A stretch of DNA of 64,000 bases from Amphibalanus amphitrite (lineage: Eukaryota; Arthropoda; Thecostraca; Balanomorpha; Balanidae), in assembly GCF_019059575.1 (NCBI RefSeq), contig NW_024882713.1, forward strand, positions 62,001 to 126,000, written 5' to 3'. This document shows positions 1-13,600 of the stretch, in pieces; the first letter of the stretch is position 1; each line of letters starts with the position of its first letter. Position numbers and translations under genes: made by a program. A model generated the notes under the pieces. That model ran no database searches and was not told where the DNA came from. It saw only the letters and a program-made list of their open reading frames with translations.

Positions 1-1507
1 CACCCTTACATATCAACCCCGCCTCATAACTAAGACCATACGTCTGGCGCTGGACGGAATTTGAATCACACGTACTCTCATCCTTACATATTACAGACAC
101 CGGCGCAACAAACCAACCATTTCACGCCTGACGTGCCAACTCTCTGTCTTTCTGTCTATCTGTCTCTGTCTCTGTGTCTTTCTGGCCGCTGGGGGCCGCT
201 AGGAGTCGCTCCACATCGCTCACCACTGTGCTCACAGTCCTCTGACTGACCGGACGGAGATATTGGACGTCCGTGTCCTGACGTGACGTTACAGCGTCAC
301 GGTGTGACGTAACGTCACTTCTCTCTGCGCCGCCGAGGAGTTCGGTGAGCAGTCAGGAGACCGGACATTGAAGAGCCGAAGACCTGGCGCTCGACGCTAC
401 TTCAGGTACCTGTCAAGGAAAACAATGGTTAGCGGTGGTCAGTTCGGCTGAGTCGGCGGTCAGCAGGTCAGTGTCGGGACCGCAGCGCTCAGCAGTCAGC
501 AGGGAGGGCGGCCAGCGGCCAGCACGGTCTGGTCACTCATCGGCGTTTAGCCACCGTCAACAATCGAGCACCGACTATCAACAGTCAACAGTTGAACAAA
601 CACACGGTCAGCCGGGCTGAGGGGCGCAAACAAAGGATGCACTGTTGACACTGGAAGTTGGCTTGGCAGGATGACCGGCAAGAACAAGGGCATCGTATGA
701 CACTCGGCTGGCCACGCTCGCGACCTGATGAAACCACAACAGACGACCGTCCGCGACCGCGAGACAACACTAACAGCTTCAGGTGTTCTGTCATGCAGGA
801 ATCTAGCCACGACAAGCTTACGGGTTGTGGTCAGAGGCTCCCAAACCGATCGACTTACTTTGCGGCCCAGTTGGTTCGGCCGTGCAGAGCCGCCTTGGAG
901 TTGGAGCCGCCCTGGCCAACCTGGGACCTGTACATGTTATACCTTGCGGCGGAACAGAAGCGAGCCGTGTCAGCGTGGGTGTCACACGGGTGTCGTACGG
1001 GTGTCGCTCACGGCACACGGTGTCACGGGGCGCCGAACGCAGCCCAGGGGCGTCACAAGGTGTCGGCAACAAGTGTTACAAGTGTTATCACAATATTGCA
1101 CGCACGCATCAGGCACTGCATACGGACAACACGGGCGATAAAATCGCCGAACCCCAGCCGCCACACGGCAGCAAAAATAATCTTACAACCATTTCTGGTG
1201 TACCATGCGAATCAAAAAGTGACAGATATCCAGTCTCATCCAATTGCAACGTCAAAACATCAAACCTCATGCAAAATACAACCAGTGAGTTGCGTTGGAA
1301 ATACTGTGACGATTAACCTCAACATCCCAAACGCATGCCTCGTGAACTCCTGTGTTGAACAATACAATCCAGCTGATAAACATCGCAATAACGAGTGATT
1401 ATCCACCAAATGCAAGGGTCGGGCCGGGACGAGAAGGGAGGAGAGAAAGGCTTGGACAAGCTGATGGGTCGGGTCGGGTCACAGGTCAAGTCAAGGGTCG
1501 GCGAACT
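1..1507. other. Gene-poor sequence downstream of the kinase gene
   Basis: No exon could be supported here. Overlapping open frames exist on both strands but lack family motifs or matching splice phases. At 281-320 there is a cluster of TGACGT/ACGTCA motifs (CRE-like) next to GC-rich sequence, which could be a promoter of a gene to the right or left; this is weak. Confidence 0.35.
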
Positions 1508-1661
1508 CACTTGGCCGCCCAGTCGGTCCTCCCGTGCAGACTGCCCGTCGATCCGGCGGCCACGCTGGCCCGGGTTCCCGACGCCCTCATCGCCACCTGG
1601 CTGTTGTAGTAGGAGCCGCGACCGGTAAGAGCGATACCGGACTCCGTGCCGGCTACACTGC
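1508..1661 (-). CDS. MAK-like kinase exon 10 (C-terminal RTDWAAK block)
   Basis: The acceptor CTGCAG gives two bases that complete the Gly codon from exon 9. The exon encodes about 49 residues ending HGRTDWAAK, the family's C-terminal signature. The next triplet is TGA, so the protein can stop at 1,508. Those bases also form GCCAA|GTGAGT, a perfect donor, so a small further exon (vertebrate MAK ends a few residues later) may lie outside the window. I found no convincing final exon between 1 and 1,500. Confidence 0.78.
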
Positions 1662-4600
1662 CTGCAGAGGAGTCAGGGAGGTTAGAGTTAGGGCGATACC
1701 CGACTCGGTGCCGGCGACACTCCCTTTGGGGGGACAGTCAAGTACATAGAGTCGCAAGTTAGTCAGGCAATGCATCTGAGTCGATTTCAGGGTGGTAGCA
1801 CAAATGGTGTCGCCAACCACACTGTCTGCGGTAGACGGTCAGTTCAAAACATAGTCAATGTCACTAATTCGAAGTCGGCAACAGCAGCTATGCGATACAC
1901 CACCCATGCCCGAGACCTAACGATCGCACCACCTGTCGGATGGGTCACTCATCACCAGTCACCAGCCAACACGACAGAGGTCGCCAATGACGAAATTCGT
2001 CGAGAACGCAACGGCATGACCGTTGGATACACAACACGCCGATAATCACCGTAGGACAAAACTTTTACCGGGGTTACATGAGCAAGTAAATGCGTATCAG
2101 GAACGGATTTTCATATTCGCTCACCATTGTAGTCCGTTTGTAATGCGTATTAACTCTGCTCATGTAACCCCGAGCTTTGACAAAAAGTGGCACCCTCCCC
2201 ACCGGGCCGCGACTCACCATACTGCGCGTTTCGTGTGTTCTGTCCGGCCACGTAGCGCGACTTGTTGAGGTAGACCTGTTTGGCGGTAACGGTCCGGGAG
2301 CTGGAGCGGGCCGCCATCTCGCCGCCGCCGACAGCTGAGGGCGCCGCCGCCACCGTCCGGCTCAGAGCCGGGTTCATACGCACCGCGCTCAGCCTGACGT
2401 TGGGGCGAGGATCAGTGAGATTCAATGATTCTTGACATAAAAACATTACCTACCGCATAAATCGTCATTGAAAAAGTTTTGTAGCATCACAATCTGATAG
2501 CTGATATGTGTTAATTAGCAATATGAACGATATCTTTTGGGCTTGTCCGTCCGTATCCTCATCACGCATGGTTTTCGAGTTAGGGACCTAAATGAACTTA
2601 AAATTTCCCTTCCTTCGCTCCCTCTGAGACGCAACCCATACCATCCCCAGCCCACTTAATCTCCTCCCTTTATCTCCCGCGCCGACTCACTCTTCTTTCG
2701 GCTCGTCGTCCATTTTGGAGAAGCGGCGCGCGGAGACTGCGTCTGTGACGGCGAACGAGCCGCGGCTGACCTTGGAGGAGACGGCGGGCAGCGTGGCGCC
2801 GCTGCCGCCGCCCAGCTTCTGGCCCACCTGGAAATACGGGTACCTGTCCGGACGGGACAGCCGGCATAGGTCAAACAGGGCCGGGTGCAGGTCATGAGGC
2901 GGTCATATGATACAGAGGGACGAGCCTAGCTTCTGACAAACCTGCCCCATTGGACAGGTCACATGTCACAAAAGAATCAAATAACACAGATGCGAGGTCA
3001 TCGGCTGCCTTCATTCATCCATCCCAAGACCTCCTACCCGCCCTCCCTCTCCCGTCAGACTCAGCGCCCCCTTTCCACTTCTCGTCCTTCCCATGTCAAT
3101 TTTACCATTCTCCCTCCCAGCCCCTTGAGCGCCCCTACCCGTCTCTACCCTTCAGTGCGCGGCTCAGCACCCCTCCCCCCGCCCACCTGAGCGCCTGCTG
3201 GGCGGTGGGCCGTTTGCCGGGGTTCCACCGCAGCATGTCGACGATGAGGGTGATCGCCTCGGCACTGGCGGTCGGGATCAGCTTCTCCAGCGAGGCCGGG
3301 CTGAACGGTGGGAACGTGAAGTTCATGGTGGACGCCAGCTGGTACCCCTCCGGCCAGTCGCGCTGTGGGAGGGGGGGGGGGCGTCATATTACACCATCGC
3401 ATGGTATGTGATGTTATGTCACGGAATGCTGAGGTCGCGGTACGGTCCGGTAACAGACGGTTCAATATAGCACGGTACGGTGTGACACATGCTTTTCGCC
3501 GTAGTTAGGCTTAAGCATCGATCAAATCAACACGGTCTTCAGGTGGTGACTTCACAGCGCTCTAGGTAATCGACAGTTGGGTGCAAACATAACACACCGC
3601 CGTCATGGGTTTTAATATGTGTTGTGTTACGGTATTCGCAGCCAGAAACGGGGCGGTTCCACAAAGTCAACTGCAGACGCCACGAATCCAGCACAAACAC
3701 AGCCATGTCATGTGAGTTTATAACACCCATCGAGTGCAGGTAAAGAGGTCAACAGTAGGGCGGCATCGAGCGACAAGAGTCGGGTCAAACGGTGTCACCA
3801 GGACAGCGACAACTCACTGGGGAGGCTCGCCACGGGCAAACAACGTAATGGGCGACAAAGTCGTCCTAGTGTATAGAAATGACGCAAATGAATGAATAAT
3901 TACGAGTGTAGGCAAACGAATGCTAGTCGCCGGTGGACATTCTTATAATGAATGGCTCTTCAAAAGAATAATCGAAGTACGCCAACCTATTCGTTGGGCT
4001 GTGGCAGATCTAGAAACTGTATAAAAGAACTTCTTTCCAAGTCTTGCATCAAAAATGTAGGCAAATAAATGCTACTGCCAAATGTATTCATGGGACTGAA
4101 CTTTCGTCTCACTACCCCATGTCTGTCATACCTTGTCTGGTGTGCCCAGGACGGAGCAGATTTTGAAGATTTCGTCGATCTCGGAGCTGCCTGGAAACAG
4201 CGGCCGGTAGGTGTAGAGCTCGGCCATGATGCAGCCCACCGCCCAGATGTCGATGGGGCTACTGTAGCTGGTCGAACGGAGCAGTACTTCAGGCGCGCGG
4301 TACCTGACGGAGGGTACAGGGGGGGGGGGGGATACGTGAGGAGTACGGTACCCGCGGCGCCCAGTAGCTGGAGTGTGGGGGGTAGGTAAGGAGTACTGTA
4401 GCTGGTGGAGCGGAGCAGTACCTCCGGAGCACGGTACCTGACGGGAGTACAGGGAGGAGTACGTGAGGAGTAATATAGCTGGTAGAGCGTTTAGAGGGAC
4501 ACAGCATGCAATGTAGAGGACGTAGGAGTTCAGAGGGAACCTGTGTAGAAAATACTCGGTAAACCAGGAACCATTCGATACACCACACTGGTGATTCAGG

Positions 4601-7600
4601 CGATCAATACTTAACATTACATTCGTATCAGTCCGAGGCAAAATGCCCGGGAGTTACCAACACAAAGTCATAAATTGTTACAAATGAATAGGTACAAATG
4701 ATTGATTGCCAGAAATTGAAGCACTTGACGTAATAACCGATATTCATTTCAAACGTAGCACTTAATCTACTTCATATGAAGCGGTGAATTATCTTTAATT
4801 GTTGCGACGAACGCGATGTTGCCATAATATTTACCATGGGGAGACACTAATCCATTTTCAAATTAACGTAAATGAATGATGCTATGCTGAATGCGATGCA
4901 TGACCCCACTGTGGGCTTTGCTCCGGGCCGTTACAGAGTGATGTACCGCCACCCCTGTGACCATATTCAGTGGATCGGGGCCGGGGTGACGGTGACAAGG
5001 CCTTTCCCGTGTATTCTGGCGCTGAAACGGGGCTTAGCGGACACGCACTCACGACACGACCCCAATCCAAAGTCGTGACCCCAATCACGAGATGGCCCAC
5101 ATCCCCGACAGAGCGTGTGCATAAATTTACCACAGGATCTACACTTACACATACGGCAAGCACGTGCTACGCGTGGAATCAGTGTGTGTTTCTATCGTGT
5201 GTGATTCAATAATTTAGGTGAGAAGCAAGCGGAGCTCGTTTGTTCAATTAATTTTTCAACACTATTTCAAAGAGGAATGTACACGAACTACGCACAAGCT
5301 GAAAACGGTGAAGAGGGAAGCCGACATACCTACCTACAATGTCGGTGACGCATAGTCTCATATTAAACAGCTTCGTTACGCAACTCATCACACTCCGCTG
5401 TGAAGAAATGAAAACTATCGTTGGTCCATCCGGTGATGAGAGCGCCGTTCGAACTGGCTGGGTGCTTGTAATATATTGCAGATACGGGTGAACTGCGGCC
5501 AGTGGCAAGGTGTTGAAAGGGACTGCACGGAAAAAAAGTAAACCGCCCCCCGAAAAAGCATCTTGGATCAAGTACTGCTTCAGAAGAGCCAACAGTCAAA
5601 TACAAGAAAAAAGCATCGTAATTAAAAATTGAAGCCAATCTCCTGACCGGCCTATTAGCCATTGAGCCGTCATTACCATGAAACTACCGGACAACCAGCC
5701 CACCAGCACATTTTAATGCCGCTGCCTAACGACTTTGTCGCAGCTCAGCCTCGAACGGTCGTTGACCGGACAAACCGCCCAACCATGCAATCACCAAAGT
5801 ATCTTCCTAATTCACTGTACGGCGGTATATTCCCTACCAGAGCTACATGCTACTGCGCCAGGTGACAAGACGACAACCAGAACATGAATCACAACCACCA
5901 TACCTCAATGCTGACAACGTTCTTGTTTTATTCAAAAGCAATTAACCAGCTAAAGACACCACCACACCTAACCAGCTGGTTTTACCCTCGCTGCAGACCC
6001 CCAGGAGGCCAGGTCAGCGGGTCATGCGGCTGGCACACTGCCCTTGAACCGGCGGCTATCACGTGACCCCCCCCCCCCCGCCCCCGCCTAGGACACGCCA
6101 GTCCTCGCTAATCAATGGTCCGATCGGCGGAACCCATTGATTAGCACAGTCATACGGCACCACCCAGCACGCCAAGCAAGGGAAGTCGAAATGAACGAGA
6201 CCGTTTAGAAGTTAGCATGAGCAGCCTGACCTTGAGGAACAGGCGGTGTTCATGCGTCCATCCTACCTCGCCCGACGCGCCCCTCGACAATGCGTAGTGA
6301 ACTGGCTGAAGACGTTGTCATGGTAACCAGACAATGGATTCAAAAACGCCAAGTGCTTGCTAGGCCTAAGGTGTTCATTTTATACTGTCATTTCGAATGT
6401 TCTCTGATGTATCAGATAACATCAGTTGGTTTGCCTGTGTGTTCAGAGTTGGTAACAGGGCCCACTCGATACGGCTAGGCATGGTTCGGGGAGTTACACT
6501 ATTTGGACTTAGTCGAGCACCTCACTGCGTACTGTGTAGCAGTTTGTGTAATAAGAGCTACAACTATTCCGATGGAAACTCGCCAGCACAAAAGGCTACA
6601 ACTATTCCGATGGGAAATATCGATGGGAACTGACTAGTGCGAAAGAGTATGACGACTGCCGTGGGAGAAGTCTGTGGGAAACTCACCAGCGCGTGGACAC
6701 GTAGTCGGCGTACGAGGGATGGGAGAGGGGTATGATAACTCCTATGGGAGGCGTAACTCACCAGCGCGTGGACACGTAGTCGGCGTACGGCGGACGGGAG
6801 AGGGGTACGGTAACTCCTATGGAAGGTGTAACTCACCAGCGCGTGGACACGTAGTCGGCGTACGAGGGATGGGAGAGGGGTATGATAACTCCTATGGGAG
6901 GCGTAACTCACCAGCGCGTGGACACGTAGTCGGCGTACGGCGGACGGGAGAGGGGTACGGTAACTCCTATGGAAGGTGTATGTAACTCACCAGCGCGTGG
7001 ACACAAGTCGGCGTACGAGGGATGGGAGAGGAGTATGATAACTCCTATGGGAGGTGTAACTCACCAGCGCGTGGACACGTAGTCGGTGTAGGGCGGACGG
7101 GAGCGGATCTCCCGGGCCAGGCCGAAGTCGGCAATCTTGATCAGGTCCGGACCCATACAGAGCAGGTTCTCAGGCTGCGAAGTGATATACATTCGTCACA
7201 ATCAGGATACTCGAGCTGTTCGACATTCAAAACATGCACCATGCATATTGTATATATCTTACATATATTCGAAGTTCAGCAGAAAAGAAAACAGGGAAAT
7301 GTCTCCCTTCAGTCCATCCCATTCCCGCTGAGAAATGGTTAAACACCAATGAAGATGTTTGACTTTAAGCCTACAAGACCGACCTCCTGCTGTCAGTCAT
7401 GTCACAGAGCACGCTGCCTTTCAACGTCCTGCCTATGCGCTGGCTAACCTTCATATCCCGGTGGAAGAAGCCGTGTTTGTGCATGAAGGCCAGTCCCTGC
7501 AGCACCTGGTACATGATGTTACGGATCACCGGCTCTGAGAGCACCTTGTCCCTGCGGACGGACCGGGGTCAGTCAGACGCACAATTTGACCGTCAGTCAG

Positions 7601-10600
7601 GTCAGTTCACCTTTAATTTTCTAAAACTGTACAAGTACTGCATACGGTAATGCACCATGAGTAAGGTCACAACTCACAAGCAATATAGTGTATGGCGATG
7701 GACCCATATTTATTTAAACATCCTCCCCTAGCATACGCATACTCAATGCCCATTGCCCATGTTCCTCCAAGACAGCATTCTACTAAAGAAAATTGCGCTT
7801 GCCGCATTACCAGACCCATCATCAGTCACACTCGACAGCAAAACACACATGCGAACCGTCAATGCCCGGGTAAATCAACACCTCGATACATCGTAACCAC
7901 CGCCACCCCGCCGTTCCCTAGGAGCACACACGGTATTGGCGACGGCGCGGGTTGACGAGGGGTGATTACCGACCACCAAGGTCACCCATCGACCCGACGG
8001 ACGACGGTCGGTGCCGGTCAGGGTCATATCGAGGCTGTCTTCAACAGACGGCAGTGTCCCCAAGGCTGATGGACATCCCCGTCCAACCCGTAGTCAGCGA
8101 CATCACTGTAAGCACTGCTGAGTTCTGATTCATTGGAGTCACGCACTCTGCATGGCCCACTGTGGGCCATATGGCGAAATAGGTTTTACAATACCTACTG
8201 AAGAGCCAAACACATGGGTTTGAGCAGATTAATCCCAGTCAGGAAATCGATTATTCCTAAGCAGTGTTTGTTTGTTATATAAGTTTGCAAGATTTCATCA
8301 GTGCCATAAGCTCCAATTCCTGGCAAAGCACTGCTACACAGACCCCGCACTTGTCTCTTGTCCGAGCAATGCTGATCAAATCGATACCAAAGCGCAGTCA
8401 TTGCCCCGGTACGATGACATCAAGGTCATGTACTATAAGAAGCCGGGTGCCGCGCCAGGGGTCATTAGTAATGCAGATATAACGGCAGTGACAAGGTCGA
8501 ACATGGCGCCTACTGCGCAGGCTATCAGTGGCTGTGGGGGCAACAACCCAGGATTGCCAGCCATCGGATATGCACGATGCATGTGACCATGACCGATTCA
8601 GGTAACGAATAATACAAACACACTGCGACGACAACGCACATATGTCGTCAATAGCGCGGTCTGGCCAGACATACCATTAGAGTCACAGGCTATCATATTT
8701 TTTTCCAAATATTGCTGAAGTGCATAAGGTGAAGTGCGTGTAAAGGCAGAGGTAAAAAGGCAGGCGCTGGGTCGGAAAAAAATTGAACACACGGATATCC
8801 CTCCAGCCAGCCTGAAAATCGTGCACAAAAGGGAACAAAAGGTGATCACACAACTTCAAACCGCTAAAAAGTTGTCGAATTCAGCGGGCAACCTATCACA
8901 AAAACGACGATCGTCTCCAATCAGACGCAAATGCCCATGCAATTTAATATGAACACGGAAAATGTTTCGTTTCGTCGTGTTGCAAAAGGTATGTCGTAAA
9001 CATGAAATCAATGTGCACTGCACTGCACAGTAGTTGATGCCCATGAATGCAGGCAGGATGATGCCTTGTTACAGTCCAGCCAACACAAGCACCACAGCCA
9101 TAAGCCGAGCCAGTCGGTGGACATTGAGGAATGCAATTCAGCACTGCGTAGACATACCTGTGGCCATCCCGTAACCGCTGTTGGCTAAGAATCCAGCGAT
9201 AGAGAGAAGGGCACACAACGGTAAGCTACGGTTGAAGGGTGTTTATAAGACCGAAGCGTTAATCTGATGGGCATAGAATAACTATGTAGAATACTGCAGT
9301 TCGGTAGAGAGAAAGGTGAGCGATGGTGCGAACTTTTAGAATACGAGTAGACAGTGTGATATGGCTATCTAACGCCCAATGATGTCTCCCACTTACCACA
9401 GAACTACTTAGCACCAGTAGACTGTTGGGACAGAACCGACTCCAAAAGCAGAGTACAGGGTGTCCCAATAAAATGTACCTCATTTGAAATGACGATATCT
9501 CAGTGTCTGAGCATACAATGATCCTAAATTTGGTGCCATATGAAAGCTCATTCCATAGCATTTTGTTTGATATTAACTATTTTACTGTACGTTACGTGAC
9601 AGCCGAGTGATAACGGAAGAGCAAAACCCTTGCAATTTCGCTCTTCAACTTTTCCCACCGGTGTTTCTGGGAAAAAGCTTTCAATTGTTTTCCCGATATT
9701 TTCAGCAGCTCAGAAGTAAACAATTAGAAATATTGAAACTAGGTTTCATTCATGCATTAATAACATAACAAACACACATCGCATCACATCGCAGTTAAGG
9801 GTTCAGCCGTGCTAACGCTCGAAGTGCCCTCCCTTTTGCTCGGCACACATGGCTTTAGGACTCTTCGGCTACGCGGGCACATGTTTCAAGCGGGATTTTC
9901 CGGATGCATGTCCTGGTTGAGTTCCTCAGCTGATCCAGAGTTTGAGGATTCTTTGCGTATACCACACTCTTGAGGAACCCCTACAGATAAAAGTCAAGAG
10001 GCGATTGGTCTGGGGAGTGTGGCGGCCAGCTAACTTTGACACGCTGGGATATGATCCGATCACCCATGCGCTCGTTGAGCCAGACCATCGTTGATCTCGG
10101 AAGTGTGTGGGCCCCGTCCTGCTGTAGCCATTGGAGGCTGATGGTGTTCACACACTTTTTGCACACTTGTGGAAGGAGCTTTTTTGTTTGTTTGTTTTGA
10201 AGTGGGCCTTTAATTTCCGCTGTGTTTGCACCACAGATCCGGTTTGGGGGTAGGATTGTGCGATGTGCAACTTGAATCCTTTCCTCTTTGCTCAGTTGCC
10301 CCATTGTGCAAAATGAAAGATGTGGAGTAGGTATTATTGCCATGAAATTAGCTTTAATAAAATATATGATAGCTATCATCACGTGCGTATTTTCTGAGAT
10401 GTCTTCAGTTGACATGAGACACAAATTTGAAAGACTTGTGGCAGTAATTCAAGCGCGAAATTGCAAGGGTTTTGCTCTTTCGTTATCACTCGGCTGTCAC
10501 GTAACGTACAGTAAAATAGTTTATATCAAACGAAATGCTATGGAATGAGCTTTCATATGGTACCAAATTTAGGATCATTGTTTGCTCAGACACTGAGATA

Positions 10601-13600
10601 TCTTAATTTCAAATGAGGTACATTTTTTGGGGACACCCTGTATTTACAGTGTTGTGTCGATGATCTCGCATCACATCAATGCCCTAAAGTATCTACTGAG
10701 CGCACGTCACAGCACACCACAGAACATCACTCTGACGGACTCACCTTTCCTTCATGAGCTGGTAGAGGTTTTCCTTCATGTACTCGAACACAAAGTAGAG
10801 GGTGTCGTTCTCCCGTATCACCTCCTTCAGTTTCACGACGTTGGCATGGCTCAGTTTCTTCAGTGACTGGAAGAGAGGAAGGTGAGGTTAGCAGGCACTT
10901 ATTCTGAGTTGCATTCATGAATCCTGCATCGCTGATTGACAGGGCGCTCTAGTCACTGGACCATTTCGCAACTTTGTCCTAGAATGATAATGTTGCGAGG
11001 GACAGGCAAATGACAACACCGAGCTGTTCAATATCTGCGGATCGTTACCCTGGCCATGAATTACGGAACATAAAGCGTTCGTTTCTCAGCTCCATCGACT
11101 ATCATTATGAGCATCTTCGAGCCAAGTTGCGGGCCGTCAAAGGGATCCATGAATTTAAGAATAACGGCTTGAAAAGAGCCGTGCGTGAGTAAAATGGCAT
11201 CACAAGAACACCATCCACGGTTATTGAAAACTCATAATCGCCGTAAAACTGCTTTCGAAATGCCAAGGTCACACTAAATTACACGGCAACTCCAACGGAA
11301 CTACGTCCCGGAAAAAGTCACCGATAAAACCATCCTTGTTAGAGTGAGGTGCACGATCAGCGATAACGGCTATCAGCCGGACGGCCACACGAACCGACAA
11401 ACAAGCCGCAACGAATCTCCGGTGGCGCAGCGAGCAGGTTACCATAGTAACCGAGTGGTAAGACACAATAACACAGGTACGGCATTGCCCCTCTTTGATG
11501 CCCTCTGATAGACACATCTAGTAAAGGAATACATATCCTCTCGTATAAATCATAAAAATGACAATAAACCCAGCTGTGAGCGCAGCTAGTCTCGGCGCTC
11601 TATTCAGACACCTACAGTGCGCACGTTCAAAGTTCGCGTGGTATCCCGGCCTGTAGCTGTCTCACCTTCACTTCCCGCAGGTTCATGGCCTCCTCCCAGG
11701 AGGTGTACTTGCGCTTCATCCTGAAACACATCGGTCAAAGGTCAAAGGTCAGTCCCCAACGACCGTCACATGGCCACCGCGCGATGACACGGCCAATTCA
11801 AGGTCGCCAAACTTCTCTATTGATCAAACCTCGGCGGTTCCAGCGGATGGTCGTAACGGTGCAGCCTGAAAATCAATCAACGAGTGCAGTTTACATGCAG
11901 CAGTGTACCTCCAGAGTGGGCTTTCAACGGGGCATGCTGGCTTCACATGCAGACAGGTGAAAATAGGTGGCGAACCATCAGAGGACACTTTGTATCCCAT
12001 ACCACACCTCCTTATGCAACACGTCACGTTATCAAACATAAGACGATGGCGCCCATTGCACGCTGTCGTATCACGCTAAATTATGCATGAAACTCATACA
12101 CCGGCACCCCTATAACACGGCCTGGTGCGGGGTTTTATGACACAATTGGAAGGAATCACTAGCGCCTTTTACCGACAGGGACGGGGCGGACGTTGGGCAT
12201 AGGCAAAGCCCAGGGCGAATTAAAGGACTAACACGAAGAGGACAAAGGCTAGAGCGGGGGAAGAACAAGATGTGAAAAGCGAGAGGCTCAGCGCACCTTT
12301 TGATGGCGACCTTTTCGCCCGTCTCCTTGTTAAGACCGAGGCTGACATCGCCATAGGTGCCGTCCCCGAGCACCTTGAGGATCGAGTAGCGGTGCATGCC
12401 GCCCGAGTCCCGCTCCTGCTGCTGACGCTGTTGCTGTTGCTGTCGTTGACGTTTCTCCCCCACCGGCGGCAGCGACGTGCTCATTGGACGGTGGGGGACG
12501 GGGAGAGGGGAAGGGAGGAGAGGAGAGAGTGGTGGGGGAGGGGAGAGGGTGGGAAGGAGAGGGGCTGGTTCTCACTGGACGCTGCCGGCAGGTCAGGAGG
12601 CACGGACGGGGTCAGGATAGGTCCGAGGAGGGTCACGATATGTCAGGTTGAGGTCAGGGTAGGTCACCGTAGGGTAGAGGTGGGGCCAGCTTGAGGTGCA
12701 TCAGGTCGAAGTGAACTTTATTCCAGACATCGATTACACGCAGTCAGGACAACTCACGTCAAGTAAAAGGTGCATGGTGCAGGATGTAAGGTGCAGGTGC
12801 GTGGGTGGGTGCGTGACAGACACAAGAGCGGTCCAGTAAGGGGCAGGGGTTCAGACAATAAAAAGAGCGTCTCCAAAGGCGTGCTGCCGCTGCGGAGCGC
12901 CTGGCTGGTGCTATCACTGGTGCAGTGGTGCAGTGTGTCGTCGAGAGTGCAGGTGTGCCTAGAAATAAACCAACAATGTTAGATTCGGTCAGATCAGGTC
13001 ACGCCGGATTAGACAGGGTAAGGTCAAGTCAGGTATGTAAGGTTGAATCAAATCAGCCTGAGTTATCCACACTAGACCAGCTCGGCATATCATGATGGAT
13101 TTTCTTTAACTTCGCGATGATTATTGATTTATATGCCTATAGTCACATTGACAATCAAACACCCAAGTTCGCTCAGATGTTACACCATCTCTCTTCGTCG
13201 TCCTAAAGCCAACCGCATTCGCCTACCATCCCATTCCCACCACAATAAACCCAGGCCGTCGTCCCACACCCCACCTACACTAAACTCAGCGCCTCCCCGA
13301 TCCGGCAGACGTCAATATTCCCTCTCCTTTTCCCTCCCCTCCCTTCACCCGTCCGATATACGTCAATACAGCCGGAATCACCCAGCGCGGGCACTGCAGC
13401 CAGCCACAGTTCGATAGCGTGGGCCACCTACACTGAACGATCATCAATGGACCCGTGAGAAGCGTAGTGCAGACTGTGAGACTGTGAGTGTCGTGGCTTA
13501 ACGGTTGTAATGGCGACCATATACGGAGCATCGTGACGCACTATGGGATACAGAGGCTAATGATACCAGACGCGCAGTACCCATGTCGCAGTGATCTATA

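Noticed and set aside
658..1398. 246-codon plus-strand frame
   Set aside because: No recognisable domain, several overlapping frames of similar length, no splice or start context.
6107..6145. 12-bp perfect inverted repeat GCTAATCAATGG / CCATTGATTAGC
   Set aside because: Short hairpin without target duplication or neighbouring structure; could be chance.
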